64,000 bases of DNA, taken from the NCBI GenBank assembly GCA_020698575.1, contig CM036244.1, positions 31,346,034-31,410,033 on the forward strand, given 5' to 3'. The stretch is from Bostrychus sinensis. Its lineage: Eukaryota > Chordata > Actinopteri > Gobiiformes > Eleotridae. Below the pieces are notes generated by a model. That model had not been told where the DNA came from. It saw only the letters and a list, made by a program, of their open reading frames with translations, and searched no databases. Every line of letters starts with the position of its first letter. The stretch's first letter is position 1. Positions 46,105-59,722 of the stretch are shown here, one piece after another. The translations under genes and the position numbers were made by a program.

Positions 46105-46874
46105 TTAAGCTTTAAAAAGTACTTGCTGGAACTGTGTTGATGGGCATTTATGAACATGCTGTTCATGCCCACAGTCCATGTAAAGTAATTTGAGATGTGC
46201 ACACCTAGATATTAAAAGATGGACACTCAATGAAAAGAGCAGGGGTGTGGCCAAAATCCACCACCATTTCTTTGGTTTCCTGCACAGGTTGTTCACTAGA
46301 TTTTTCAGCTCCAGCTCCAGCATAGCTGGGCCAACTGCATATTTTACAGTTGTAAGCTGTTACATGTGCAATCCACACACATAATATTAAACTGTGTGTT
46401 CATTCTACAAGAGAGAGGCATGTCACTCAACAAACCCACAATACTTTACAAGAGTGAATTGTGTTTGGTGGTGGCGCAGCTTCCCCTGTGGGCTGGAGCT
46501 TCATCAGAAGTGACAGCTCTATCCCCTGCCTGCACTGCAGCCTGATACACAGAAAGACCTAATCTAATTCAGGCCGCAGCTAAAAGGCTATTAGCCACTC
46601 AGACATCATTTTTCAAAGCTGTTTGAAACCAGGACTTTTCCCTAAGGCTACAAGACTTCACTGGGAGAAGCTTTCTGTCTGAAACCACAGTGGAAGGAAG
46701 TGGAAGACAGAACTTAGGGAAGAGGACAGGATTAGGATTCAGGATGTATGGTTGGATCGCTTGCAAGTGAGAGGTGCAGACTGTGCCGAAGCACCATGTA
46801 TTGAGGATATAAGTGAGACCTGCTGAGATGTTGATAAATGGTGCCATTTTGTGTTGGCCTGTGTGTATACTCAC

Positions 46875-46966
46875 TTGTGACTGTTGGCAAGGCAGGGCTG
46901 AGTTGGCGAGTGCCGCGAGGGGAGGATGTCATATTCATCACTGACTTGAACACCGTTGGAAAAAGG
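46875..46966 (-). CDS. cblb: cblb exon (human exon 13): tyrosine motif SDEYDIL
   Basis: 92 bp, phase 0 to 2, acceptor cattgcag, donor gtgagt. It reads PFSNGVQVSDEYDILPSRH and then SPTQPCLANSH, aligned with human VFSNGHLGSEEYDVPPRLS. The tyrosine is kept but the +3 proline (YDVP in human) is Leu (YDIL), which removes a CRK-type YxxP motif at this place. Confidence 0.88.
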
Positions 46967-47971
46967 CTGCAATGACACATACCACAGAGGAAAGAGTGAA
47001 GGGAGAGGACTGTGTGAGAGGCCTAAGAATACACTTGTACCTGCATTACTTCATTACTTTAGCTAGATGGTGGAAAGTCGTAAGAATAGAAATAGACACA
47101 ATGAGACCACATAGCATAACTTACACCAGGGACAAGGCTAATGACCAGATGACCAGAAGAGTTTGGCGTGCCATTGAAAGTATAGTATAGTGTTTGTTGC
47201 AATATTAATAATATTTAGAGATAATCATCTGCTCTGAAAAGCCTAAAGGCCTTTTTCAGCTATGCCAAGAGGAAATGCTCTGAAGCACAATATGACTGAC
47301 GTTTTGTCATTGAGATTAGTCGTAATCCTGTGTCTAAAAATAATCTGCACTGACAGATTAGGAGGCGTGTAGTGAACATCAGTGAGGTCAAAATTGGTCT
47401 GCGTGCCAGGATCACAGCTCTGACTGGATCTGTTTTTCTTTGTATGAGCTTCATGTAATAAAGGCCACCAGGAGGGTGAATTTAGAGTTATCCTACTCAG
47501 ATCAGGCCACACATGTTTAGAGTTACTGAGGACAACTCTGAGAATATTCAATGGAAGTAAGTAAGTGATTACTAAAGGAGCCAAGAAAAGTGGATTCACC
47601 ATGGCAACAGTAATCAAATGTAGACTACAGTGTTGAAGAGTAAAGTCTGACTACGAAGAGCTACACAGACTACTGTTTCATAGATAAGTATACAAACTAA
47701 ATAACTATATAAATGTATGCATTATATAAAATTGTGAATTGATATTTTGCTTAATTGTTTTATTTCATAAACATTTACATGCAGGTGATGTTGTTGCTTT
47801 TAGTAACCTGACACTGACAAAATCAATTTAAGCATGGCTGCAAAAGCACTGTGTCATATTTATACAGTGAGAGAGTTACCACAGCAACTGGACTAAATCT
47901 TCTTAAACCAGGGCAAAAAACACACAAATGAACAGTGTATAACACAGAATAACATAGCCCCACAGTTACAA

Positions 47972-48045
<74 letters not shown>

Positions 48046-48066
48046 ATGTGTGTGTGTGTGTGTATG

Positions 48067-48163
<97 letters not shown>

Positions 48164-49786
48164 ACATAGTTGTCTTTGAAGTTAAAGTTGTACTATATGA
48201 AAAACAAAAGGGATGCAAATAGGATATCAAATTGATGCATGTTAGCAAACGTGACAATGTTCTCCACAGGAGGCTGGAGTGATCAAAGACTTAGTCTCCC
48301 GGAGGCACTGCCAGCTCTGGGGCTGTGTGTCTGAGTTTGTGTGTCTTCTACACCATAAAGCTGAGTTAGAGTAGAATTATGCAGATGCACACATTAAAGC
48401 TATTTCCAAAGCAGTAAATGTGGAGGTCTCTCTGGAGCATTTCTGTTTGTGAATGGTCAGCTCATGCACTCAGCCTCAGTCAAAGCGGGGATTTCATTAT
48501 GAGGCCCAGATTATCATATTTATATTCTGTCCAGCAGACTTCAACCACGTATTTACTTATTAGAAGAATGGCAGAGGAGCTTATTATTCGGCAGCCGTTT
48601 TGCACCTTATCAGCAAAGTGGCTGTCACACGAGGCTTTATTCTGCCTTTTTGTTTCATCTCCTCCACAATCACTGTCGTAAACTATGTATGAGTTATTAA
48701 ATCAGGCTTGACAGAGAACTCCAATCCCTCATGAATATGTTCAAACAATAAAAACATGTGGCTCTGCTCATAAACAAGGCTCAGCAGCACTATCTGACTC
48801 TGTGTTAGCACGTGTAAACAAAAGACGTGAATGTAAACTCATTAAGATTTTGCTCTACATAAAACAAATGCACATTTAATTATTATGGTCAAAAACAGCT
48901 AATCCCAAGAGTTTGCAGTGCCCAGTCTGTAAGGCTTGAGTGCACACTTCATAAATAAACAATATAGAACAGAAGCTTTTCAATATAACTTTGTCAGAGA
49001 CATGCATTTATGCAGTCCTAAAACACTGCTTATCCTGGCTGTGAGGGAACTGGAACCTATCCCAGCTTGGAGGCAGAGACGGGATACACCTTGGACAAGT
49101 GCCCGTTAAGAAGAATTAAGAAACAGCATAAAATTGCCTCATGCAATATTATTTTACAATTGAACGGAGCATGCAAATAGCTTAATACATAAAATAACAT
49201 TTTAATGGAAAATCTATAACTTCAATGTTCATTATACTATCTTCAACATATATTTTTATGTCTTCCCATGGGTTCTCTCTGTCTTCCCACCACCATCTAA
49301 AGCATTCATGTAATGGTAAATTGGTGAATCTAAAACTGCCACTAGAGAGTGACTGTTGAAGCAAATGGTGGTGACAGCCCTGAGACTAACTGGCCATTGT
49401 CCCAGGTGTACCCCGCCTTAGGCTCATAGTTGTTGGGATGGGCTCCAGCCAACCATAACCTCTAACAGGAATAAGTGGACAAGAAAGAATGAATGCCATC
49501 CAAAATTTAAATAAAAGCAAATAAGCTGCTGTATATATCAAGGCTAACAAGACTTTTGGAAACGGTGATGGCTTTTTGCAAGTGAGTTTCTTTAATATGT
49601 AGAGCTGAAACACAGCATTAAAGATGTAGTATTAAGCTTTAGCCAAAGTTACATGTGAGTAAAGATGTTATGGTCAGAAAGTGTCCAGTACCAAGCTTCA
49701 CTTCAGGGAGATAGCACTTTTTCACTTTTCAGTAGACTTAATGGACAGTTGGTGAAAAGTACATTTCACAGCTCATTAAACCATAC
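46967..49786 (-). other. cblb intron with a long (TA)n tract
   Basis: 2.8 kb. Contains a dinucleotide tract at 47984-48157 and two fragments of a dispersed fish repeat (49020-49110 and 49385-49490; shared core tgggatgggctccag). No exon found. Confidence 0.75.
47984..48157. repeat. (TA)n with internal (TG)n microsatellite
   Basis: Two long TA tracts separated by a TG/TATG stretch (48039-48066). Open frames of alternating Tyr-Ile across it are artefacts. Confidence 0.95.
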
Positions 49787-50158
49787 CTTACTGCTGTCTG
49801 AATTCCCTTCTCTGTGGTGGTTCCTTGTGGACCCTATTGAAGGACAGCTCTCTGGTCGTCTGTGGAGGTGGGGGCACCCGCTCAGTCCCAGCTGGGCTGG
49901 GTGCTCTGCCGCAGGGGTCCGGTAAGCTTCTGACAGGTGAATGTCTTTATGGCACCAGTCTGAGGACAAGTGGGAGTCTGGCAGTGCACTGGTAGAGGAG
50001 GAGATAGAGGAGGACAGAGGAGCGGACAGCCAGGACAGACGGGACTCTGGTGGGACTGGAGGGGGCCGCTCTGGAGGAGGAGGGGGTGGAGGGTCTCTCT
50101 GAGGGGGAGGAGGTGCAGGCAGAGGCTTGTCCTGCTTCCTCGACATTCCTGGAGAAGA
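49787..50158 (-). CDS. cblb: cblb exon (human exon 12): proline-rich core
   Basis: 124 codons between a tctatcctcag acceptor and a gtatgg donor. It begins SSPGMSRKQDKPLPAPPPP and continues with a long proline run (RDPPPPPPPERPPPVPP) that matches human Cbl-b and binds SH3 domains. A Ser-rich stretch (SAPLSSSISSSTSA) and a region around SDWCHKDIHLSEAYR follow; the latter corresponds weakly to human EAWCPRDVFGTNQ. The second half is poorly conserved. It ends DSSK where human has EGAK. Confidence 0.93.
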
Positions 50159-50883
50159 CTGAGGATAGAGAAGAGATTAAAATGAATCAAAACAAAAATT
50201 TAGAGTGCTGTCTAGTAACTCTAAAGGCATACAATATTATTTCAGCAAGCTGCCTTTAGTATTTGCTTAGTAGTGAGAAACCTTTTTACTGTTAGATTAA
50301 ACTCCATACAGTGGTGCATTACTTGGCTGTATTTATTATTAGATGAGGCAAAGGTTTAATAATTTTAGTAGCACTCGGAGAGCACAGACTTTCACTAGGC
50401 ATTACAGATGGATAGGTTTTTATTACACTAAAACATAGACATTTGTTCCTTCATTGACCATTTGTGCCAGCTGGGATTTTGGGAACGTTTAGAGTTCTGT
50501 TGCTAACTAACAAGACTTGCAATGGTAAAAAAAATCATGTTCTTGCTTTTAATATCTCTATAGTTTGATAAATCCAAATGTCCTCTTAACCACCACCACT
50601 CAATAGGATGACTGAAAGTACTGTCACATAATAAGATTAGCATTAAAAAATAGAAACATTTATAGCTGCCACTGTTTTTTTCTGTGACCTTTAGCTGCAT
50701 TACTCATGGTTATTCACTGTACTACTCCTCTCCTCTGTACTACTAACCTTGGTCTTCACATTGAATAGAACTGTCCTTACACAAGTCATTCATTATTCTT
50801 GGTTAAATGCCTTCATTCTTCTATGATCGTTGTTTCTATGCTATCATTTCCATTGTGTGAGACAGTGAATAGGCATAACTGAC
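50159..50883 (-). other. cblb intron, 725 bp
   Basis: AT-rich; no repeat or exon recognised. Confidence 0.85.
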
Positions 50884-51075
50884 CTTGGGTGACGCAGTGG
50901 GGCTGGTGGAGGGGGAACGGATGCCCTTCTGGATCAGGTCTAGTCGCGGTGGGACGGGGGGCAGGCCCAGGTGCTGGATGCAGTGGGAGGAGTCTGCCGC
51001 GTGGGTCTTTCTGTGCTGGCTCACAGGGGATGAGCTGGGGGACACCATGGGGGAGTTCTGACGCTCTGGACAGTG
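50884..51075 (-). CDS. cblb: cblb exon (human exon 11): proline-rich region 1
   Basis: 64 codons in phase 0. It starts HCPERQNSPMVSPSSSP, aligned with human CTDRQNSPVTSPGSSP, and contains LGLPPVPPRLDLIQKGI, which is nearly identical to the human SH3-ligand segment LSLPPVPPRLDLIQKGI. It ends SPTASPK before a gtcagt donor. The central HAADSSHCIQH stretch is divergent. Confidence 0.94.
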
Positions 51076-51270
51076 CTGCAAAAAAGAGCAGAACACTTCA
51101 ATAAAAACAGTGTGTAGTGGGAAAACATTTTAATTCTTTATTTGTTATCCTGTATAGTATAAATTCATTTTATTTCTTTTTTTTTTTTTTTTTTTACAAT
51201 ACATAAACACAGCCGTCCATACACGTTCCTGCTGAAGTTGTGTGAATTTGACTCTACCTACTGTTCGTAC

Positions 51271-51471
51271 CTTCCTGATGTTGGCCAATCCAGGCATGAC
51301 CAGGCACTCCTCTCTGTCCTCATCATCATCCAGCTCTAACATGGGGCAGCTGTGTTGGTCCAGGAAGAAGCACTTGTTGCCCTCATTTCGTGGGTCGAAT
51401 GGGTCAACAATGATCGGCTCCGTGCCTTTGATTTCACAGCGGCAGAACGGACACCCCTGACCATCTGACTC
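51271..51471 (-). CDS. cblb: cblb exon (human exon 10): second half of RING and acidic segment
   Basis: This exon has 67 codons in phase 0-0. ESDGQGCPFCRCEIKGTEP supplies the last RING cysteine pair (CPFC) and the E2-facing segment; IIVDPFDPRNEG follows. The C-terminal part (NKCFFLDQHSCPMLELDDDE then DREECLVMPGLANIRK) aligns with human [22 protein letters not shown] but differs in the middle, where human has SRCCSIIDPFG. Acceptor ttgttgcag, donor gtacga. Confidence 0.97.
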
Positions 51472-54400
51472 CTGCAACAAACAAGAAAGAACAAGAGTTT
51501 TTTTTTCCCACATGTCAGTGGCTTTACACTTAGCTATTTGGTGTTGGTAATTAAATTGATTTGAACTTTGGTGCAGCAATTTGACACATTGTACTTCAGA
51601 GAAAAAAAGACATGGTTTGAAATCCTATTACATAGTATTAAAACATTGTAATCAAAAAGACTTTGCCAAACACATAAACTCCTGTCCCTGTAAGAAGTGC
51701 TTGTTAAGGCAATATCTACAAAAATTATTATTAGTAGTAGTTATAAGTAGGCTATTAAGTAAGTGTCATGTGACAGTTGAAAGGCAGATTGACTTATTTC
51801 CTTTCAACAGTATGGGATTTAAATGTGTCTGCTGTGTGTCCCTATTTAGAAAAATAAGCCAAACAAGAATATAACATAATAAATAAGCAACTAAACATTA
51901 GGGATGCCCTTCCTGATGCAACCCTTTCTATTTACCCAGGCTTGGGACAGGCACAATGAGTACATTGGCTTGTGATTCCTTTGTCGCTAGAATTCAAGAT
52001 AAAGCCATCATTGGTTTAAGTTTAAAAATCCATTGCAGGATGGAGCACCAAAAGGATAATTTTGGACTGTTAAAGAACAGGAGGAGAACAAAAGCTTTCA
52101 CAGTAACAAAACAGAAATTTTACCCTTGGGTTTAAGTATTTTTAGTTCAGTTTATTTGCTTGCACTGTAGACATAATCCCCACACTGACACGCAATAAGT
52201 TGAAACCAAGTGTAAAAGAATTAAGTGTAAGTGTATTTTTACAGCTGAACACCAGATATTAACAATAAGCCTTTCGTCGATCAAATCTGCACCACATGTG
52301 AGTAACATTATGTGATCGCCGCTAACCTACTGTTATATCTCTCCCTCTGGTTTTCACATTCATAAAAGCAGTCTGGCACAGTCCAGTAGACACATGTAGC
52401 ATAGACCATCTCCAGGGAAAGCTGTTTTGCAACTTTACAACATCCACAGGCCACATGTACATATTCCTCCTGGCAGCCCTCGTCAAGCCAGGGTCATAAA
52501 TAAAGAGAATAAAAGGGATTTTGGTTTTCAGAGCATCTCCCGGCGTTCCCTGTGTGTCTACAATCAAAGACAGACAATATTTGGGGAGAACAAAGCGGTG
52601 TTTGTGGTGTCCATATGGTTGGGGACTTGGCGGGGGACACACCAAAGGCATGTTTGAAACTTAATCCTAATTGGAGTGGGAGGAGAAGGGAAGGAGTGGG
52701 AGGTTAAAAGGAAAAATCTTGAATGGCGGGAGAAGTTGCGATGGTCACAGACAGTCAAGAAACTATTGATTAGCAACAGACGCAACCGAGCAGACAAACT
52801 CAGAGTAATTGCTGTTTAAACTTTCAGGGAGTTAAAAAGGCCATGTCTATGGACAGGGCTGTTACTTTTCTGTGTGGTATGCTGTACTAGCTTCAAAAGG
52901 CGCTAATGAAAATAATCAAGCTCCCGTTCATGTAAAGAGGAAAGAAGTGAATTGAATAGTTAATCGAGTACTTGTGTATCTAGTCCAGTTCACTATTGGT
53001 CTGATTGCGGGACCCAATTTAATCATTTTAATTGGTTTGCAAAAAGTTTTTGATCATTTTGAAAATTGAGGAAAGAGTTTATAGGAATCCATAGGCGTTA
53101 TATAAAAAGGGGAAAAAAAGATTAGGTAAATGGCCAAAATACCTTAATAAAAAAGAAAGTGAAATAAGTATAATTAACGTTGACAAATGGCCAAACAAAA
53201 CTAAACCAGACCAGGATGTAGGGTCACAGTCCTTCTGCCATTTGGAAATATGGGTCACATAAAAAAAGGGAATGCTGCTTTAAAGCAACCCTGTGTAATT
53301 CTTAACCCCAAAATATGGAACTGCATATATTTCTGATGGTTTTTTTTTAAATGAAACCAACTAGTCTGTACAGTATCTCATTGTGCCACACAAATATACA
53401 TTTAATTTACATACATACACATAGTCCCATGTAAGTTTGCATCAGCCCTTTCCTTTATCAAGTGTTTTGTTGATAAATGTTCAGAAAGGCATTACTTTAA
53501 AAAGTCTGTAAAAATTACAGACAAAGATAAAAACTTGTACGCTGAAAAATTGGAAAAAATGAAAATTGTGGTAATTGTGGTAAAAGTATGAGTGAGAAAA
53601 GCCCGAGTGAATCATTATGAAAGTTAGAAGCTGTGATTGGAGATAATACACTAATTTCTTGAACAAGGGAACCCTCTCATGCGCCCCCATGCTCTGCGGA
53701 GAAGGCCTCATCAGAGAGAACAGGAAGTGAGTGACATAAACCACGAGGCAGCTGTGAGTGAGGAGCCACCCAGCTGACTAACACTTGGCCTGGGTAAAGT
53801 CAGGGAAGCACCCCTTGAGTCAGTAAGCAGGACCAGAGCGGCGCTGGTTACTCACTGTCACCATGTAGGAGGGTTCCCTTTTATTCTGACTCATATGAAC
53901 TCAAGTTGGGGGAAAAATACCTCACTTCTCAAGTGTGTGCAGAGGCTAAACGTCACCCAGCCAGTGGAGGAGGAGGGTCACCGCCAGTTGTCATAACAGG
54001 AAGCATGACAAACAAACATTGCTGATGTGGGTGCTGCTCCATCCCGCTGTGTACTCTGGAAAGGCTGCTCATTTGAAAAGCCAGTCTAAAGCCGCCCAGA
54101 GAAAAGCTTTCCAATGTGGAAGCCATGAAATTGAACCTCATGAAAGCAGAACAAACAGCGGTGAGTGCGCAGCAAAAGACGGCTTAAATCAGAGTTTACC
54201 AAGACTTTTATGTGAAGGATTTGTGAAGCCGTATCCCGTAGACCACAGATCCTCTTTTAATAGAGGTTATAGCCTCTGGAGGATTTGTATTCTTATTTTG
54301 GTGGGCATTTGATCTTGGAGTGGCACCAAAGCATTCTGCAAAATAGACACAGACACAAAATGTCATACCTCACAGTGGGCTATGAGGACAGCGGGCTATG

Positions 54401-55629
54401 TATACAGACAGACCACATGCTAACAAACTTCACTACAATACTCACACTTTCAATCAAAATTAAATCCAATATATGATAAAAATAATTGACGTTCATTCCT
54501 GATTTTGAACTGGGGTAAAAGAAACATAATTTTGTTTAACTTGGTAATGAGAGATGACTTGCCTGCAAGAGTTTTTTTAATCATGTTGGTAATGCTATTA
54601 TGCACAAGTAACATTTTGACTTTTTTATACTGGTACTGTAAATTATATAATTTCTTTGTCAAGGCCACATCTAATTTAGTGATTCCCAACTGCCTAAATA
54701 TTGTTTTAAATGCATAAAAAATACAAGTTCTATAAAGGATGTAGTAAAATCATAACTTCTGTATATAGTACGTCACAATAAAATGATCACTGATAAAACT
54801 GGCTCATACACTCAGATCAGGTAATGACCACTGATCAAATTTAATGTTTTTCTGTCATTTGGCACTAAATTATATACAGATTGGTATGATATATGTTTAT
54901 GGTAACTAAATGTTAATACAGTGAAAACAAACATTCTACAGTTTTAGAGCTTTAGGCTGGTTTTGCAATATTTATCAAACTTTGAACTAACGTAAGGTCA
55001 ACAGCCACACAAGCCATGTGAAAGATGATGCTGGAAATGTTGCAACAACAGTTGTATTAGAATTTAATCAGTTCATTTAAATGTTTTCTGAAGCGACACT
55101 GTTTCCACTGGAGACACTGAACCAAACCAAGACGCTCAGGAAGGCTGATAAGTGGAAACTATTTTAATGCTAATAGACTGAGAAACAAAATGTAACAAGC
55201 TTCTCTGCATGAAAAACACACTCCCTCTCCTCTGAATCATCGTTCTTTCGTCAGAGAGCTCCACTGCCACAACTAGGGCTGGGCAATATTAGAAAAACAT
55301 GCATAATGTGATAACTGTTCAACAATTTGACCAGTGAATGGCCTGTCTGGAAAAGTAGGAGTTTAATTGATTTAACTACATGAGAAACAAGGCTCTGGAC
55401 TAGCTTCCACCAAACAAAGCTAGGGCTTCATCACTAATAAAATAGAATCAAGATTAAACCAGATCTAAACTAGGACTAAATGTTGGAATTAATAAGGTCT
55501 AAACCAGTATTTTACCAACAGTAACAGTCACATGGAAGACCATAAAGTTTCATTAGGAAATGAAATGTGTGACTCGGGGCCAGGGGCAATGAGGAAAAGT
55601 TTTTAAAACAATGCTAAATTCCACCTTTC

Positions 55630-55835
55630 CTCTTCCACTCTGATCGAGTGGAAGAGTGTGAACAGTTCATGTGCTGGGTGGAATGGGTTCCTCATGATGA
55701 AGTTTGCTCTGCTCCTGCATCAGCTAATTTAAACGTCCTCAAGGGAAGGGGGGTTGCTGTTGGTATTTTTTTTTTTTCAGATTTAAAGCACTAATCTAGT
55801 ACTCAGTGGAGGATGACAGTATACTCTTCACCACA
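55630..55835 (-). mobile_element. Fragment of the 45-kb SINE family
   Basis: tgggttcctcatgatgaagtt, ctgctcctgcatcagc and aacgtcctcaagggaagg match the 45280-45360 part of the element at 45195-45735. The tRNA-like head is absent. Confidence 0.65.
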
Positions 55836-57291
55836 CACCAATGTATGTGGTACACCCTGGATTTTTAAAGCTGTTTGATTCTTTAGCCACAACATGAACA
55901 AAAGAAGACATGTTTTTTCCAAATATACCACAATAACTAGATATGCAGCAACACATTTGACATCCATCTAAAAAGTAAAATACACCCACAAAATTGTATT
56001 AAATATGACCTCTATGTGTGTCTGTCTGTGGAAGTCTGGAAAACAAAGCTCTGGACAAATGAGCTCTTGGAGGATTCAGAGTAACCTTGATAGTGCATTG
56101 TGATTGCGGGACAGATTCTTGGGCACGTGTCCAGGTCTGCAGAGAGGATATCTGTGTGTGTTGTTGCAGTAGATCAATAGCAGCAGGCTCAGTGCAGTGT
56201 CTGATATGGCTGTGTGACATGTCTGGAGAGGCGTTGCAGTGGAAGAGCAGCACAGATGTCCCACGTCAAGCACTGAGCCAAATATGAAAGGACTGTGTGG
56301 ATTTAATGCTAATGACTCATTAGGGGGAGGTAATTACAAACACACTCGGCTGGCAGGGCTTCTGATGTGCACAGTGGCACAGGGCAGTGTGTGTGTAAGA
56401 ATAGCCCCCCGCTGGAAGCAGGAAAACACACTGGAATATATGCACTCTCAGTTTTCACTTCCGCTACTGACTGAAGTGGAAATTTGATTAGGACAGATCC
56501 AAGGACACAGCAGGAAGCGAGGGAGGAGGTCTTTTCTCTTGCTCTATCTCACACTTGAGCTTGAAGGGTGTTTCTATTATTTAGTTCCTGTTTCACTCAT
56601 GTACAGATTATTCATGCTCAACCGTGGATTCTCTTTTATGCATAAAAAATGACCAGGTTTAAAGGGGCTGTAAGCAGTTATGACATTTTTACAGAGGATT
56701 TATCAACACCAGATGGCAGCGCTTCACATCAACCCAGGATGTGGAATACCTGTGACAAACCAATGACAAGATATTCTAATGGAAGCCAAGCACTGCAGTA
56801 GCTCACAACTCAACCCACTGGTACAAAATGATAAAAAATGCCACCAGCATGGGGCACATCATCAGAACAACTATCTATAAATTATAAATTGTAATTTTAT
56901 TATGTGCAAATATAGATTCATTGAAATCTATGCAAAGATCATGTTTTGGAATTCAGAAAACAGAATGGACAAAAACACAATCTCCAAGAAAAAAAGTGAT
57001 CATAACTATCATGAATTCACTTAACATCAAGAGACAGGATGTTAACGCATAACAAAAAACAATATCCCTTTCTCACTGAGACGGTTACCAATCTGAGTCA
57101 TCTAGCTACTGGTTAAATGTAGCATCAACAGATGCACTGGTGCCTATAGTGGTAAGTAATGTCCTGCATAAACAAGTTTGCTGACACATATAAATACATT
57201 CATGTTAAGATAAGCTAAAAGAGGGATGTTGTGGTAAGTAACTGTGGAGTGTTGAAGTGACTTCTTCACTTAACAAGTGTATACAGATACA

Positions 57292-57409
<118 letters not shown>

Positions 57410-57454
57410 GCTATACTGCTGTAAGAATGTGTGTGGGACACTAATGCACAATAC

Positions 57455-57586
57455 CTGCCAGGCCGTGAGACAGGAAGTGCACATGAGGTGACCGCAGGGC
57501 TCGATTTTCACATCCTTGTCATTCTCAGCGCAGATCTTACAGAGCTGGAAGGTGGAGCCCATCTCACAGTAGAGCTCATACTGCTC
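57455..57586 (-). CDS. cblb: cblb exon (human exon 9): linker tyrosine and first half of RING
   Basis: This exon has 44 codons in phase 0-0. It begins EQYELYCEMGSTFQLCKIC and continues AENDKDVKIEPCGHLMC, then TSCLTAWQ. It carries the linker tyrosine (EQYELY) whose phosphorylation activates Cbl ligases. It also carries the first RING zinc ligands: CKIC, the Cys-Gly-His of PCGH, and MCTSC. The donor CAG/gtattg lacks the usual purine-AGT and is followed 45 nt downstream by a TG/TA/CA hairpin microsatellite. Confidence 0.97.
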
Positions 57587-58439
57587 CTGTTTACAAAGAC
57601 AAGTCCTGTCAGTATTGGGCTGAACAATCCATCAGTGTAAGTGAAAACACAGGAGCACCTAATAGTATATAATATAGTTACAAGAAGTCATGGGATCTGG
57701 AAAATCCCACATAATGCAAAACAGTTCCTAAAATACATGAGCGATTCCCAGTCACATAAACCCCCTTTATGAGCTTTAATTGTTTTATTGTACAAACAGG
57801 TCCATACCCAAACTGATATTACTCTCTTATCAACTCGGTAATGCTTACAGGCACAGCTTTGCAGGTTGGTTTGGTACACACTTAAGAAAGTAACATTCAG
57901 ATTTTGATTTTCAGGAATGTCAGTAATGGGAAAAAAATGTTTTTTAGGTGTCAACTTAAACACCAACTAGATCTGGAACAGTTTTTGAAAAGATTCTGTA
58001 CCATTGTAAGATAGGGGCAAAAATTATAGTCAAGCCACAAGCAGTCAATAACAATCAGTACTGGATTCTTTATTGTGAGATGTCCTGGCACTATCTAGCA
58101 ATGGTACTTTCCAAGTGCTTCTGTTAGCTGTGTTCTTTCCGTTTCGATTTGTAATATGTTGTATTTGTGAGCATGCTCTGACAGCAAACAGGAAGAGTGA
58201 TGGCACACGTGACATTTTACCTGGAAAAAATGTAAGAACTGAAACATAGCTTGAGTTCAGCAGTTTCAAAGGGCAATGAGTCATGCCATTTATAAATCTG
58301 CCCACAGCATAATGCCTTATAGTACCAACGTGAACACTTTCCACTCACGGCTATGACACGGACAGTCTGTAGTTGAGCTTTGTAATTTTAAACCAGTGCA
58401 TGACCAATAGAGGCAGCAGCTGAAATGCATTTGACTCAC
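57587..58439 (-). other. cblb intron, 853 bp
   Basis: No repeat recognised. Confidence 0.85.
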
Positions 58440-58527
58440 CTGTGTGACTTTGATGTGATCGTGAGGTGTGGGTTCACACAGGCCAGTGAGGTCAGGGTTG
58501 TAACTACGACCGTCAGGGAACAAGTAG
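58440..58527 (-). CDS. cblb: cblb exon (human exon 8): SH2 end and start of linker
   Basis: The acceptor is cctctggtag and the donor gtgagt; the exon is 88 bp. After one base completing Phe it reads YLFPDGRSYNPDLTGL, then CEPTPHDHIKVTQ, almost identical to human Cbl-b. It ends in phase 0 at the start of the linker helix that holds the RING against the TKB domain. Confidence 0.96.
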
Positions 58528-59722
58528 CTACCAGAGGACACAAAAAAAGTATATTCATTATATCAGAATGGGTGAGCAGTCAATTAACATATTGTATGTA
58601 ATGTATTTCCAAGCTGTTAAAACAATACTACTACTTTGTTTTTCCATTCCTATCCTAGCAGCACTTCCCACTACTACTTCTATCAAAAAGGTAAAACTGG
58701 ACTAATTAAATAATAAAAATACTAATACAACATATATTACCTTCAGCTTAGCTCTGGGTTTAGTGTTAGACCATGCCTTCCTGCACATTTCTCTGTCACT
58801 AAACATTGCATGAATGCTTTGCCAAAACATGTTTATCCACAGTTATCTTTGCTTCTCTTATTTGCTTTTTTTGTGCTGTTTATCTGTGGAGGGAAGATGA
58901 AGCCAGTGCTGGTATAGCCACTTTTTCTGTTAGTGACAGCCGTTAGTTTAGTGTTGACAAGTTGTGTATCAAAGCCCCCCTTTCATCACAATACGCTATC
59001 AGATGATTGAACAGTTTTACCAAAGAATGCATATTTTGACTTTGAAAAATTCTTGAAACTTCCACTTAAGCCTGTACAAGAAGAAATGTGATTAGAACTG
59101 ATAAAAAGTTTAAAAACAAGTCTGGAACTGATCTTTGTATGTGCAAAAACAGATGTCTAATTAATATAATTTTACAAAAACTGAATAAAAGCAAAAACCT
59201 CTGACAACAAAAATTGACAACAAACAGCTGCGTGCCTCTTTTCAACTCAGTGCTAACTTAGAAAATGTTGTTGAAATTAAGCTAAAAGACTGACACATGA
59301 AAGTAGGCCTGATGGGACCTCTTGTGCCCCCAGAGGTGTTTAGGCCTCCCTGCTTGATTAAAAGCAGAAACACTTCAAACAGGATCCCCATACCGGCACC
59401 CCTTTTCCTTGCCCCAGCTACAGTGGAGGCATGGCCAATTGCGATTGATGGATGAGAGAAGTGAGATGTGGGCTCTAAAGAGGAGGGGAAAAAAATGGTG
59501 TTTGATGTGACTGTGAGGCTGTCGGAATAGCAGCTATGAATCTGGCTCAGTACACCTAGGAAGTGGCTTTGTGTGACTAGTTTAACTATGCAAATCAGAT
59601 GTGACTGTTTGACACGTGGCCGATCACATCTCATTTGTACACTGCTTGTACACAGTGGAGTGTTTAGGACAACTGATCAATAGAGCGACATGGGGTGAGT
59701 GAGTGGGTGATTGGTTACGTAC
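58528..59722 (-). other. cblb intron, 1.2 kb
   Basis: No clear repeat recognised; AT-rich with one more GC-rich patch at 59300-59470. Confidence 0.85.

Larger units (their letters stand above)
43632..46874 (-). other. cblb intron rich in mobile elements
   Basis: 3.2 kb. Includes a diverged ACTCAAGTAAAAGTA-type fish repeat (about 44000-44620), a SINE (45195-45735, minus) and TTAA MITE copy B (45788-46104). The rest is unremarkable. Confidence 0.75.

Noticed and set aside
47823..48257. 144-codon Tyr-Ile-rich open frame
   Set aside because: Translation of the (TA)n microsatellite only.
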